A stretch of DNA of 64,000 bases from Emticicia sp051209875 (GTDB lineage: Bacteria > Bacteroidota > Bacteroidia > Cytophagales > Spirosomataceae), in NCBI RefSeq assembly GCF_051209875.1, contig NZ_JBNTQY010000001.1, positions 4,526,001 to 4,590,000 of the forward strand, in the 5' to 3' direction. Numbering within the stretch: position 1 is the first letter of the stretch; every line of letters begins with the position of its first letter. Under the pieces are notes generated by a model. It ran no database searches. It saw only the letters and a list, made by a program, of their open reading frames with translations, and was not told where the DNA came from. Positions 1-8,459 of this stretch are shown here, piece after piece. Made by a program: the position numbers and the translations under genes.

Positions 1-1
1 A

Positions 2-187
2 AACTATGAAAAAATAGGTTTTGAAAGAATTGAACAAACACCCCCATTAGCATTTTCTATTGATAATCAGACATTTATGAGAAATTTGATTAGTAATCCT
101 CACTCCCTACCCTTCTCCTCAGAGGCGAGAGCAATTATTTATAACTCAGGAAATTGGAAGTTTTTAATGAAGCTAAAACATGATTGA
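2..187 (+). CDS. C-terminal end of a probable GNAT acetyltransferase (partial)
   Basis: An open frame enters from the left edge and ends at a TGA overlapping the miaA start (ATGATTGA), so the two are probably cotranscribed. Sixty-one residues remain. They contain YEKIGFERI, which resembles the late 'Y(E/K)K.GF' motif of GNAT N-acetyltransferases, and end in KFLMKLKHD. Assignment rests on that short motif only; the substrate is unknown. It could be another family. Confidence 0.45.
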   Translation, partial: NYEKIGFERIEQTPPLAFSIDNQTFMRNLISNPHSLPFSSEARAIIYNSGNWKFLMKLKHD

Positions 188-1181
188 TGCTAAAAATACA
201 AGTCCTTCTGACGACATTCCTTTGGTTGTAATTTTAGGACCAACTGCATCGGGGAAAACTAAATTGGCTATCGATTTAGCAACAAAAATTGATGGAGAAA
301 TTATCAGTGCGGATAGCCGACAAGTTTATCGAGGAATGGATATTGGCACAGGCAAAGACTTTGCTGATTATCTCCCTTTTTTTGCACAAGATGAAAAATC
401 AACTTCGGGAATTGAAAGACTTCATTTGGTAGATATTATTGAAGCAGGAGAAAGCTACAACGTAGCTTGGTTTCAAAGAGATTTTCAGCAAGCGTATAAG
501 GCTATTATTGCTCGCCAACGCACGCCTATTCTTTGTGGTGGCTCAGGAATGTATATCGAAGCTATTTTGCAAAATTATGAAAATACACAAGTCCCTATCA
601 ATCAATTACTTAGAGACAATTTAGAGCAAAAAACTGACGAGCAATTACAAGCATTATTTAAAGAAAAGTACAAAAACGACAACCAAAAGCCCGATACTTC
701 TACTCGCAAGAGATTGATTCGGGCGATTGAGATTGGTGATTGGATGTTGGAAAGAGAAATCAATCAATCAGAATCCAACAACATTCCGTTCAGCATAAAG
801 CATTCAATAATCTTTGGAATTTCTATTCCTGTTGAAGTTCGGCGTGCGAGAATCACCAAACGTTTAAATGAACGCCTTGAAAATGGCATGATTGAAGAGG
901 TGAAAAATTTGCTTGAAAAAGGAGTTCCACCTGAAAAACTAATATTCTATGGGCTTGAATATAAGTTCATTACGGAATACCTCATGGGTCAGTTAGGTTA
1001 TGATGAAATGGTAAAACGCCTAGAAATCGCCATTCATCAATTTGCTAAACGTCAAATGACTTTTTTTAGAAGCATGGAACGTAAAAACCTGAAAATCAAT
1101 TGGTTAGATGGGTTACTATCCATTGAAATACTAACCGACCAAATATTGAATTTCATTAAAAATGAAAGGAATGATGTTTGA
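180..1181 (+). CDS. miaA: tRNA dimethylallyltransferase MiaA
   Basis: Transfers a dimethylallyl group from DMAPP to A37 of tRNAs reading UNN codons, in the cytoplasm. The 333-residue protein has the P-loop GPTASGKTKLA near residues 20-30, the family signature DSRQVYRGMDIGTGK near 45-60, and CGGSGMYIEAIL matching the conserved GGTGLY region. The length is normal for the family. The start overlaps the stop of the preceding gene by 8 bases, suggesting translational coupling. Recognition is strong. Confidence 0.97.
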   Translation: MIDAKNTSPSDDIPLVVILGPTASGKTKLAIDLATKIDGEIISADSRQVYRGMDIGTGKDFADYLPFFAQDEKSTSGIERLHLVDIIEAGESYNVAWFQRDFQQAYKAIIARQRTPILCGGSGMYIEAILQNYENTQVPINQLLRDNLEQKTDEQLQALFKEKYKNDNQKPDTSTRKRLIRAIEIGDWMLEREINQSESNNIPFSIKHSIIFGISIPVEVRRARITKRLNERLENGMIEEVKNLLEKGVPPEKLIFYGLEYKFITEYLMGQLGYDEMVKRLEIAIHQFAKRQMTFFRSMERKNLKINWLDGLLSIEILTDQILNFIKNERNDV

Positions 1182-1302
1182 TAATTGTACAAAACTTATA
1201 TTTGCAGTGCAGCACAATTTTTCAAATTGTGTTTAAGACAAAGTAATAAATTTATAAAGTTTGTCATGTTATCTCTTTTTACTGAATACTTGAACCAAAG
1301 TA

Positions 1303-2883
1303 ATGAAAAAAATAACTTCTTTAACTTTTGCTTTTTTTATCACAAACATTGTTTTTGGGCAAAGTAGGACTTTGGTTTTTTATGATATAAATCAATCGGC
1401 TGAAGTATCCATTTTATTGAATAAAGCTCAAGAAAAAAAGATAGTTTTAGACACAACCTCAAACCCAACAAAATTCACTGAATCGCATCTTAAACACTAT
1501 ACAGCAGTAGTTTTTCTTTCGACTTCTATCAATCGTTTAGATTATCGACAATCGGCTGAATTTCAACGTTTTATGCAAGCTGGAGGGGGATTTGTTGGTA
1601 TCAATACAGCCATCGAAAAATCGCATAAATGGCTGTGGTATAATAAAATGCTGGGTGGTGTTTTATCAGAAAATCAATTAGATAACAAAATTCAGTTGAG
1701 TGTCATTACCAATGCCTCTATTGGAAAAACCGAATTGCCTCCACTCTGGAAAATAGAAGATAAACCCCTAATAATCAATGCACTACCCGTTAAATGTAAG
1801 CCAATATTATTAGATGTGATGGGTAAAACTTGGGCTTGGTACTACACTACAGAAGAGGGTGGAAAAATGTTCTATACCGCATTAGGAGGAGAAATCTCTG
1901 TTTATGAAAACTCCAATTTTATTAATCATTTATGGGCAGGAATTGAGGAAGTTTCGGCAAAAAACTTACCTGATTACAGCAAGATTGCTGACAGTGCTTT
2001 ACCCAAAGAAAGTAGTTTTTTGAAGTTAAAACTATCAGAAAGTTTAGAAAATCCTGTTGCTTTAGCTACAACTCCTGAGGGCAATGTCTTGATGGCCGAA
2101 CAAAGTGGTCAAATAAAACTATACCATTCTCAGAAAAGACTAACAAAGTTGATTGGAAAAATAGATGTATCAAACCTTAAAGCTATAAAACTCGACCCTG
2201 AATTTACTCAAAACAATTATGTTTACACTTTTTCTGAAATGGGCAAAGATGACTATAAAATTGGACGTTTTCAAATGATTGGCGATAGTTCGGCTATTTT
2301 GACCGATTTTTCGAGTCAATCTTCAACAGCTTTGACAAAAACCATTGTTTATAGTTTTGCTAAGAGTGAAAAAGCACCTTATCATTTCCCAAAATATTAT
2401 GATGGAAAATCTTTTCGATATGATAATGAAAAAGGCTTAACTATTGAAACTTTTGATGATGATGGAAATATCAAGAATATTGAACCTTTTTTGCCAAACA
2501 TCCGCTTCAATTTTATCAAAGATATGGCATTCGGAGCTGATGGAGCTTTATATTTTTTAGAAGATAATCAACTATTAAAAATCGATTATTCTGAAACAAA
2601 TCGTAAGCCTTTTGCTATTGCATCGGCTGATGTACAAACTGGTAATTTTCCATTAAAAGTAAAGTTTTCATCGGCTGGTTCAATAGACAATGACCCAAAT
2701 GATATGCTAAAGTTTGCATGGAATTTCGATGGTAAAAATACCTCCACCGAACCTAATCCTGAATTTACATTTACTAAATTGGGAGTTTATGAAGTTAAGC
2801 TGCAAGTAACTGATAATCAAGGAGATACTGCTGATGCTTTTGTGAAAATACAAGTTAATAAAGCTCCTGTGAAACGGAAGTAA
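1303..2883 (+). CDS. Secreted ThuA / sorbosone-dehydrogenase-like / PKD protein
   Basis: A 526-residue exported protein with signal peptide MKKITSLTFAFFITNIVFGQ. Residues about 22-215 look like a ThuA (trehalose-utilisation) domain, with LNKAQEKKIVLD, TAVVFLST and AGGGFVGINTA followed by W-rich segments. Residues about 240-430 resemble the glucose/sorbosone dehydrogenase propeller (ENPVALATTPEGNVLMAEQSGQIKLY, FGADGALYFLED). Residues about 435-520 are a PKD domain (FSSAGSIDNDPNDMLKFAWNFDG). Bacteroidota often fuse these modules in proteins of sugar or polyol catabolism. The propeller is shorter than in the enzymes, and I cannot confirm catalysis. It is followed convergently, 6 bases away, by the kinase-like gene. 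Confidence 0.75.
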   Translation: MKKITSLTFAFFITNIVFGQSRTLVFYDINQSAEVSILLNKAQEKKIVLDTTSNPTKFTESHLKHYTAVVFLSTSINRLDYRQSAEFQRFMQAGGGFVGINTAIEKSHKWLWYNKMLGGVLSENQLDNKIQLSVITNASIGKTELPPLWKIEDKPLIINALPVKCKPILLDVMGKTWAWYYTTEEGGKMFYTALGGEISVYENSNFINHLWAGIEEVSAKNLPDYSKIADSALPKESSFLKLKLSESLENPVALATTPEGNVLMAEQSGQIKLYHSQKRLTKLIGKIDVSNLKAIKLDPEFTQNNYVYTFSEMGKDDYKIGRFQMIGDSSAILTDFSSQSSTALTKTIVYSFAKSEKAPYHFPKYYDGKSFRYDNEKGLTIETFDDDGNIKNIEPFLPNIRFNFIKDMAFGADGALYFLEDNQLLKIDYSETNRKPFAIASADVQTGNFPLKVKFSSAGSIDNDPNDMLKFAWNFDGKNTSTEPNPEFTFTKLGVYEVKLQVTDNQGDTADAFVKIQVNKAPVKRK

Positions 2884-2889
2884 ATCGCC

Positions 2890-3486
2890 TTATTTTGTTG
2901 GAATCTCAATAATAAAATTAGTAGCCATAGCCGTATTTTCTACCTTACATTTAAGTTTTTCTCCTTCTTTTTTTATAATCAAATGCAATTGCATTTGGTT
3001 AGTTTGATTATGAATCAATTCTTCTAAAATCTTAAAAGCAAAGAGTGGTTTTACTTGAATCTGCTCGGTATTGAGATTTTCTTCTATTTCATGAAAAAAA
3101 ACAAAGGTCTCGCCTAAGCGTTTTTTTTCTAATTGAAGGTATAATAGTAGTGTTTCTATTTCTTGCGATAATGAAATATGTTTTTGCTTAGAACTGTTTG
3201 ATAAAGATTTCAATAAATTGGTAAACTCGGTCAGATACTGAGCAGCTTCCATAGGGCTATGTAGCAAAATATATTGCTTAATGGAATGTAGATTGCCATA
3301 TAAGAATTGTTGATTGCCCATAATTCCCTCCAGTTCTTGGATTCGTTCCAAGATACTCGATTCAGATTTTTTCTTGTAATATTTTAATAAACTCAAAAAC
3401 AGGCTGATGAAAAACAATACTAACATCGCTCCATACCAGAAAATGTCGGAGAGCATTAACAGCATTGCATGGAGGTATATTTTCAT
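2890..3486 (-). CDS. Degenerate LytS-type sensor kinase (phospho-acceptor His lost)
   Basis: A 198-residue protein with one N-terminal membrane segment (about residues 10-35). The cytoplasmic part aligns by eye with the His_kinase domain of LytS/YehU proteins: SIKQYIL, YLTEFTNLLKSL, EIETLLLYLQLEKKRLGETF and the IQVKPLFAFKILEELIHNQ block. The canonical NPHFLFNSLNSI reads NQQFLYGNLHSI here, so the phosphorylated His is Gln60. The ENAIKHG box has become EELIHNQ. It therefore probably cannot autophosphorylate. No LytTR response regulator is adjacent. A scaffold or pseudokinase role is an inference. Confidence 0.7.
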   Translation of the reverse strand: MKIYLHAMLLMLSDIFWYGAMLVLFFISLFLSLLKYYKKKSESSILERIQELEGIMGNQQFLYGNLHSIKQYILLHSPMEAAQYLTEFTNLLKSLSNSSKQKHISLSQEIETLLLYLQLEKKRLGETFVFFHEIEENLNTEQIQVKPLFAFKILEELIHNQTNQMQLHLIIKKEGEKLKCKVENTAMATNFIIEIPTK

Positions 3487-3712
3487 CTAAGGGTTAGCTA
3501 TTACACCAAATCTATTCATATAGATTTAATGTAGAAAGCCACAATTATTATTTGGTAGGTTTTGTGGGAAATTTGGTAGGTTTGAGCAGAAATTTGGATT
3601 TGCTATTTCAGAAGTGCTTTTTAGAAAGCGAAACGCAGATTTTTGTAGTAAGTAAAATGAAGCTTTGCTTATTTTAAAAACCCAAAAATCTGCGTCCAGT
3701 GATTGATATTGA

Positions 3713-4816
3713 TTACACATTAAATCTAAAGTGCATTACGTCACCATCAGCTACTACATATTCTTTACCCTCGATGCGTAAACGCCCAACTTCACGGCAA
3801 GCCGCTTCTGAGCCATACTTTACGAAATCAGCATAAGCAATTACTTCAGCTTTGATAAATCCTTTTTCAAAATCAGTATGAATCACGCTTGCTGCTTGCG
3901 GAGCTTTCCAACCTTGTTGGATTGTCCATGCACGTACTTCTTGTACACCTGCGGTAAAATAAGTACGTAAATCTAACAATTTATATGCCGAACGAATCAA
4001 ACGATTAAGCCCTGGTTCGGCTAAACCATATTCTTCCAAAAACATGGCTTTGTCATCAGGGTCTTCCATTTCAGTAATTTGTGCTTCTACCGAATTATTC
4101 AAAACAATCAGTTGAGCATTTTCTGCATCGGCTGCTTTTTGTAAAACTTCTGAATATTTATTGCCCGTGTGCATCGAAGCTTCATCGACATTAGCTACAT
4201 AAAGCACAGGTTTAATAGAAAGCAAGCATAAATCGGCAATTGCAGGCAATTCTTCTTTTGCTAAACCCAATTCACGTACGTTTTTACCTTGTAAAAGCCA
4301 TTCTTGGCAACGTTTTAAGATTTCAAATTCAGCTTTTGCTTTGACATCGCCCCCTACTCTTGCTTGTTTTTCTATCTTTTGAATTTTCTTTTCAATACTT
4401 TCCAAATCTTTCAATTGTAGCTCAGTATCAATAATTTCCTTATCACTTACAGGATTAATATCACCCTCTTCACGCAAGATATTTTCGTCTTCAAAGCATC
4501 TTACCACATGAATGATGGCATCTACTTCACGAATATTTCCTAAAAATTTATTTCCTAAACCCTCGCCTTTACTTGCCCCACGCACCAAGCCTGCAATATC
4601 AACGATTTCGATTTGTGTAGGTACAATTCTATTGGGTTTTACGAGTTCTGATAATTTGTTCAAACGCTGGTCAGGCACATCAACCAAACCTACATTTGGG
4701 TCGATTGTACAAAAACGATAATTGCTCGCCTGAGCTTTTGCACTATTAGATACTGCATTAAAAAGTGTTGATTTTCCGACATTGGGAAGTCCTACGATAC
4801 CGACCTGTAAAGCCAT
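3713..4816 (-). CDS. ychF: Redox-regulated ATPase YchF (Obg-like GTPase family)
   Basis: A universally conserved TRAFAC P-loop protein that binds ribosomes and hydrolyses ATP rather than GTP. The 367 residues show GLPNVGKSTLFNAVS (Walker A), DIAGLVRGASKGEGLGNKFL (G2/G3 with DIAG) and, in place of the GTP-specifying NKxD, NVDE. The C-terminal TGS domain contains YFTAGVQEVRAWTI, ends in VMHFRFNV and has normal length. It is monocistronic with a good upstream promoter. Confidence is very high. Confidence 0.97.
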   Translation of the reverse strand: MALQVGIVGLPNVGKSTLFNAVSNSAKAQASNYRFCTIDPNVGLVDVPDQRLNKLSELVKPNRIVPTQIEIVDIAGLVRGASKGEGLGNKFLGNIREVDAIIHVVRCFEDENILREEGDINPVSDKEIIDTELQLKDLESIEKKIQKIEKQARVGGDVKAKAEFEILKRCQEWLLQGKNVRELGLAKEELPAIADLCLLSIKPVLYVANVDEASMHTGNKYSEVLQKAADAENAQLIVLNNSVEAQITEMEDPDDKAMFLEEYGLAEPGLNRLIRSAYKLLDLRTYFTAGVQEVRAWTIQQGWKAPQAASVIHTDFEKGFIKAEVIAYADFVKYGSEAACREVGRLRIEGKEYVVADGDVMHFRFNV

Positions 4817-4902
4817 ATTTTGAAGTGCTAAAGCACAATTAAGAATTTAGAATTTAGAATTACGAATGGTTCGTTATTTAACGAGTTACTTATTTTAGGG
4901 TG

Positions 4903-4934
4903 CAAAAGTAACATAAAAGCCTCAAAACCGCAAA
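4903..4934 (-). promoter_or_regulatory. Bacteroidota-type promoter of ychF
   Basis: Read on the minus strand there is TTTG (4934-4931), a 20-base spacer, then TACTTTTG (4910-4903). This fits the -33 TTTG / -7 TAnnTTTG consensus of Bacteroidota. It lies about 87 bases upstream of the ychF start codon. Confidence 0.7.
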
Positions 4935-4974
4935 GTCTTTTCTTTATCGGTCAATATAAGTTTGATGGATTTAC

Positions 4975-5024
4975 AAAAAAATATCTTTCCAAACGCCCAA
5001 ATTAATGGGTGTCCAGAAAGATAT
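4975..5024 (-). terminator. Terminator of the PUR-family gene
   Basis: The arms ATATCTTTC (4981-4989) and GAAAGATAT (5016-5024) form a stem with an inner CCCA/TGGG pairing. On the minus strand the stem is followed by six T. It lies 57 bases past the PUR gene stop. Confidence 0.7.
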
Positions 5025-5080
5025 TCATACTTATTAGGAGTAAATGCAATAAAGTTTACTGATGCTAACTCACCAAAAAA

Positions 5081-5452
5081 CTATTCCCATTTAAGATCTG
5101 AGCCACTACTTGCATAATCTTCTATGACAGTAGTATCACTTGAATCAACGCTTTCGCCGTTTGCGAATTGGTCATCATGTTTAAATTGATCAAAATCATA
5201 ATCGGGCATTAGCTCGGTTTTGATATGATCAACTGTTTCTTGAAGAGCTTCAAGAAATTTGTTAAAATCTTCCTTGTAGATAAACATTTTGCTCTTCTCA
5301 AACACAAATCCACCATCTTTTTGAAAACGACGGCTTTCAGTGATAGTTAAATAGTAGTCACTCGAACGGGTGCTTCTGACATCAAAAAAGTAAGTTCTTT
5401 TACCTGCTCTTACACGCTTAGAGTAAATTTTGTCTCTGTCTTCTCTTTCCAC
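5081..5452 (-). CDS. PUR family DNA/RNA-binding protein (DUF3276)
   Basis: A 123-residue protein dominated by one PUR repeat: KIYSKRVRAGKRTYFFDVRSTRSSDYYLTITESRR, then FEKSKMFIYKEDFNKFLEAL. This single-repeat family (DUF3276) is typical of Bacteroidota and dimerises into the Pur-alpha fold that binds single-stranded nucleic acid. The C-terminal 35 residues are acidic and Ser-rich (SVDSSDTTVIEDYASSGSD), probably disordered. It is monocistronic with its own terminator. The cellular role is not established from sequence. Confidence 0.88.
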   Translation of the reverse strand: MEREDRDKIYSKRVRAGKRTYFFDVRSTRSSDYYLTITESRRFQKDGGFVFEKSKMFIYKEDFNKFLEALQETVDHIKTELMPDYDFDQFKHDDQFANGESVDSSDTTVIEDYASSGSDLKWE

Positions 5453-5678
5453 AATCCTGTTATGTTTTAGGGGTTTAGAATGATTGCCAAATATAAGATT
5501 TTATTATTTTATGAAAAAAAAAATATTATGTTTTTTAGTGAATAGTTACATTATTTTTATTTCAAATACGATTAAACCAACAATTATCAATTATTTTGAT
5601 TTTGGCACGAAATTTTTGATTGTTTTAATCGTTGCAAAAAATTTCGTATCTATGCACTTCAGAACAAAAACCTAACCT

Positions 5679-6236
5679 ATGATGATCATTAGAAAAGTAC
5701 GTTTTTTACTAATCTTTTTTTTAATCAAATATGTTCCATTATATAGCCAGCAAGTACCTTTAGGGGCTGAAGTTTTCGGTGCAGCCTCATATTATAGCAG
5801 TAAATTTTATGGCAAAAAAACAGCCAGTGGAGATATTTTGAATAGAGACGAGTTCACCTGTGCTCATCCAACTTTGCCTTTTGGTACGATGCTTGAAGTA
5901 ACTAACTTGGCAAACAATAAATGGTGTATTGTTCGGGTTAATGATAGAGGGCCTTATGCTCATGGGCGAGTCATTGATGTCACTCACAAAGCAGCAAGAC
6001 ATCTGGGAATGTTTGGCAGTGGTATTATTAAAGTGAAAATAACTGTTGTGGGTGATCATAGTACTATATATATTGGAAGACCACAATTTGTTTTTGAAAA
6101 TTCAACAGATTTAGTGAAAGATGAAGATACAGAACAACCTCAGATTCCATTAAAGCAAAAAAAACATGTTGTTAAAATAAAACCCAATAAAAACATCAAA
6201 AAAAAGAGAGCAGCTCGAAAGAAAAAACATAAATAA
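5679..6236 (+). CDS. rlpA: RlpA-like double-psi beta-barrel protein
   Basis: A 185-residue exported protein; the signal segment is about residues 5-23 (VRFLLIFFLIKYVPLYSQ). Residues about 32-130 are the RlpA barrel: GAASYYSSKFYGKKTASGD, FTCAHPTLPFGT, VRVNDRGPYAHGRVIDVT. This matches the peptidoglycan-acting RlpA family, which in proteobacteria cleaves denuded glycan strands at septa. The conserved Asp of NDRGP and the His of CAHPTLPFGT are present. There is no SPOR domain; instead the C-terminal 45 residues are strongly basic (KKKRAARKKKHK). ATG at 5682 is an equally good start. Confidence 0.85.
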   Translation: MMIIRKVRFLLIFFLIKYVPLYSQQVPLGAEVFGAASYYSSKFYGKKTASGDILNRDEFTCAHPTLPFGTMLEVTNLANNKWCIVRVNDRGPYAHGRVIDVTHKAARHLGMFGSGIIKVKITVVGDHSTIYIGRPQFVFENSTDLVKDEDTEQPQIPLKQKKHVVKIKPNKNIKKKRAARKKKHK

Positions 6237-6349
6237 ATTGAATGACGAATATAAAAAGAGTTGTTCTCTGTCAAATTTAAAAAAAATTAGTTCTTTTACT
6301 TAATTATCAATATTTGATAATTAATAACTGATAATTGATAACTGAAAAA

Positions 6350-7252
6350 ATGCTTGATTTAGCAAAAATACGAGAATACGGTAATATTGAATTTCTTGCC
6401 AAGCAGTTGGTTGAAGGGTTTATTACAGGATTACATAAATCGCCATTTCACGGCTTTTCGGTCGAATTTGCCGAGCATCGTCTTTATAATACGGGCGAAA
6501 GTACACGCTATATTGATTGGAAGGTTTTTGCAAAAACTGATCGTTTGTATGTAAAACGCTATGAAGAAGAAACCAACCTTCGTTGCCATTTATTGATCGA
6601 TACTTCTTCATCGATGTATTATCCTGAGAAAACGAATGGCAAAATTACGTTTAGTACCATGGCGGCTGGAGCATTGGCATACACACTACAACGACAACGT
6701 GATGCGGTAAGCCTCATTACTTTCTCTGATGGCATTGAGATTCAGACACCCATCAAATCAACACCATCACATATACATAAAATATTTTTAGATTTATCCA
6801 CACTTCTACAAAAGCCTAAGCCTCAAAAAAGGACTTCGGTGGTAGAAACACTACATGAAATTGCTGAAAAAATTCATAAAAGATCGTTGGTCATCATTTT
6901 TAGCGATATGTTTGATGACATCAACAATTCTGAAAGATTATTTTCAGCCATGCAACATTTGCGTCATAATTTGCATGAGGTTTTGCTTTTTCATGTGACT
7001 GACAGAAATACAGAAGAAGATTTTAATTTTGAAGAGCGTCCTTATGAATTTGTGGATTTAGAATCGGGCGAAAAAGTAAGGGTTCAACCTTCGCAAGTAA
7101 AAGAGCAATATCAGGCCTCAATCAAAGAATTTTATCATGATTTAAAACTAAAATGTGGGCAATACAAAATTGATTTCATTGAAGCTGATATTGCACAAGG
7201 CTTTGATCAAATTTTATCAGCTTTCTTAGTAAAACGAGGAAAAATGAAATAG
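6350..7252 (+). CDS. DUF58 domain protein (VWA-like)
   Basis: A 300-residue cytosolic protein. The N-terminal half carries the DUF58 signature HRLYNTGESTRYIDWKVFAKTDRLYVKRYEEE, and residues about 85-200 form a von Willebrand A-like fold with a MIDAS-type DTSSSMYYP. In Bacteroidota such genes usually accompany a MoxR ATPase and BatA-type VWA proteins; neither is next to it here. The ATG at 6350 is chosen because MLDLAKIREYGNIEFLAKQ matches the usual family start; a TTG 15 bases upstream is possible. A terminator follows. Confidence 0.88.
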   Translation: MLDLAKIREYGNIEFLAKQLVEGFITGLHKSPFHGFSVEFAEHRLYNTGESTRYIDWKVFAKTDRLYVKRYEEETNLRCHLLIDTSSSMYYPEKTNGKITFSTMAAGALAYTLQRQRDAVSLITFSDGIEIQTPIKSTPSHIHKIFLDLSTLLQKPKPQKRTSVVETLHEIAEKIHKRSLVIIFSDMFDDINNSERLFSAMQHLRHNLHEVLLFHVTDRNTEEDFNFEERPYEFVDLESGEKVRVQPSQVKEQYQASIKEFYHDLKLKCGQYKIDFIEADIAQGFDQILSAFLVKRGKMK

Positions 7253-7272
7253 AAAAGTTAAGATTTTTTAGT

Positions 7273-7312
7273 AAAAAACTCGCAGATATATATAATACTT
7301 GCGAGTTTTTTT
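7273..7312 (+). terminator. Terminator after the DUF58 gene
   Basis: The arms AAAAACTCGCA and TGCGAGTTTTT (about 7273-7284 and 7300-7312) form a stem ending in a T-run 21 bases after the DUF58 stop. The A/T symmetry would let it work in both directions. Confidence 0.8.
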
Positions 7313-7700
7313 GTTGTTTCTCTACTTCTTCTTAAAAAATCATTAATCTTGATATGTATCTGCTCCTGATTTATTATATCTACTCAAAAGTTTTAGAACT
7401 ATAAAAGCTAGTTTGAAAATTCAAAACTTCACAAATATTGGCAAATTAAGGCAAAACCATTTTATCATCGACGCAATATCTCCAAGCTGTTTTACTCAAA
7501 TTTGCCTACCCCTCTCTTAACCTAGTAGAAATACTAAAACTTTATTCTACTGGTATTTAGCCTTAACACCATTCAAAAAGAAGCTTTTATCTTTGAAATG
7601 AATTCAGGATAACAAAATATAACTCCTCAAATAGCTTAGATTTTTGTTATTCCAAATTTTAATAAATATAAAATTACAGTTTTAACCATCAAATAAAAAC
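7313..7700. other. Intergenic region upstream of the fibre-like cluster
   Basis: About 390 bases without a credible reading frame. It is the only sizeable leader before the six-gene cluster and should hold its promoter. I see several A/T-rich candidates but no convincing paired -33/-7 boxes. Confidence 0.5.
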
Positions 7701-8282
7701 ATGAAAGCTACCATTCAAATACTTTCGATTATGGCTATTTTCATGATTGGTTTAGGGTTAAGTAGCACTATTGCACAAACCGATACAAAAACTGACAACC
7801 ATAATGTTGGCATTAACATTCCTGAAGTAGCTCTGTTAGACATGGAATCTTTTGTATCTAAAAACCTTAATTTTTTTTTAATAGCTCCAACTGAGGCTGG
7901 AAAGCAGATTACAGCACCTGGTAATAGTACAAGCATTTGGTTAAACTACTCTTCGATTGTAACGGCTTCTGGTGCTGATGCCACACGATTGGTAAGTGTA
8001 AAGGCAAATCTTACTATTCCTGGAATTGATATTAAAGTTACAGCAGGAGCTGATGCTGGAGCTGGGGCTGGAACAAAGGGTACACCTGTGGCAAGTGCAG
8101 TCACACTTACCACTGCTGACCAAACAATCATTTCGGGGATAGGCAGTTGTTGGACAGATACTGGGATAAATAAAGGTCATCAACTAACTTATGCGGTTGG
8201 ACTTGCTTCGGCGGCTACGTATAGTAGCCTATTTTCTGGAATCACTTCTGTTACGATTACATACACATTGTCGGATAATTAA
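7701..8282 (+). CDS. Small secreted subunit-like protein A (tandem paralog 1)
   Basis: A 193-residue protein with a clear signal peptide (MKATIQILSIMAIFMIGLGLSSTIAQ). The mature part is Gly/Ala/Ser/Thr-rich with alternating beta-like segments. It contains INIPEVALLDME, a GAGAGTKGTPVAS block and the terminal VTITYTLSDN. The closing hydrophobic strand and small size resemble pilin/fimbrial or WxL-type surface subunits, but I recognise no named family. It is about 70% identical by eye to the gene at 8460 and shares the VALLD, TEAG, GAGT+GT and (Y/F)TL.DN elements with the 12608 gene. A structural subunit role is inferred from context. Confidence 0.7.
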   Translation: MKATIQILSIMAIFMIGLGLSSTIAQTDTKTDNHNVGINIPEVALLDMESFVSKNLNFFLIAPTEAGKQITAPGNSTSIWLNYSSIVTASGADATRLVSVKANLTIPGIDIKVTAGADAGAGAGTKGTPVASAVTLTTADQTIISGIGSCWTDTGINKGHQLTYAVGLASAATYSSLFSGITSVTITYTLSDN

Positions 8283-8314
8283 TTTCCTATAGATATACCA
8301 CCACATAACTTTTA

Positions 8315-8372
8315 CAATTTTAAAAATCACACAATTTTATTACAACTATTTTGATGAAAATACTCTTTTTTT
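8315..8372 (+). repeat. Relic of the chaperone gene start after subunit A
   Basis: The stretch from CAATTTTAAAAATCACAC through an ATG at 8354 closely matches 9077-9130, the leader and first codons of the chaperone-like gene (ATG at 9115). The spacing from repeat start to ATG is 39 versus 38 bases. The reading frame after this ATG soon leaves the chaperone sequence. It looks like the scar of the tandem duplication that made two subunit genes. Confidence 0.6.
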
Positions 8373-8459
8373 TCATTAAAAAACCAAAACTTCTTGTTCC
8401 AAATCTTAAAAAAGTTTACAGTAAAAATTTCAATTTTCAATTAAAAAACCAACAAAAAA

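Noticed and set aside
1177..1204. TTTG ... TATATTTG upstream of the ThuA-like gene as a promoter
   Set aside because: The -7 box is perfect but the spacer is only 16 bases, shorter than the usual 19-21, so it is not listed as a feature.
1185..1367. 60-codon plus-strand frame overlapping the signal peptide of the ThuA-like gene
   Set aside because: It overlaps the better supported exported protein in another frame and has no family similarity or plausible composition.
3526..3720. 64-codon minus-strand frame next to ychF
   Set aside because: Low-complexity content from direct repeats of AATTTGGTAGGTTT; it overlaps the ychF end and shows no domain.
5484..5675. 63-codon frame upstream of the RlpA-like gene
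   Set aside because: A/T-driven hydrophobic frame lying over the PUR gene's promoter region; no signal of coding.
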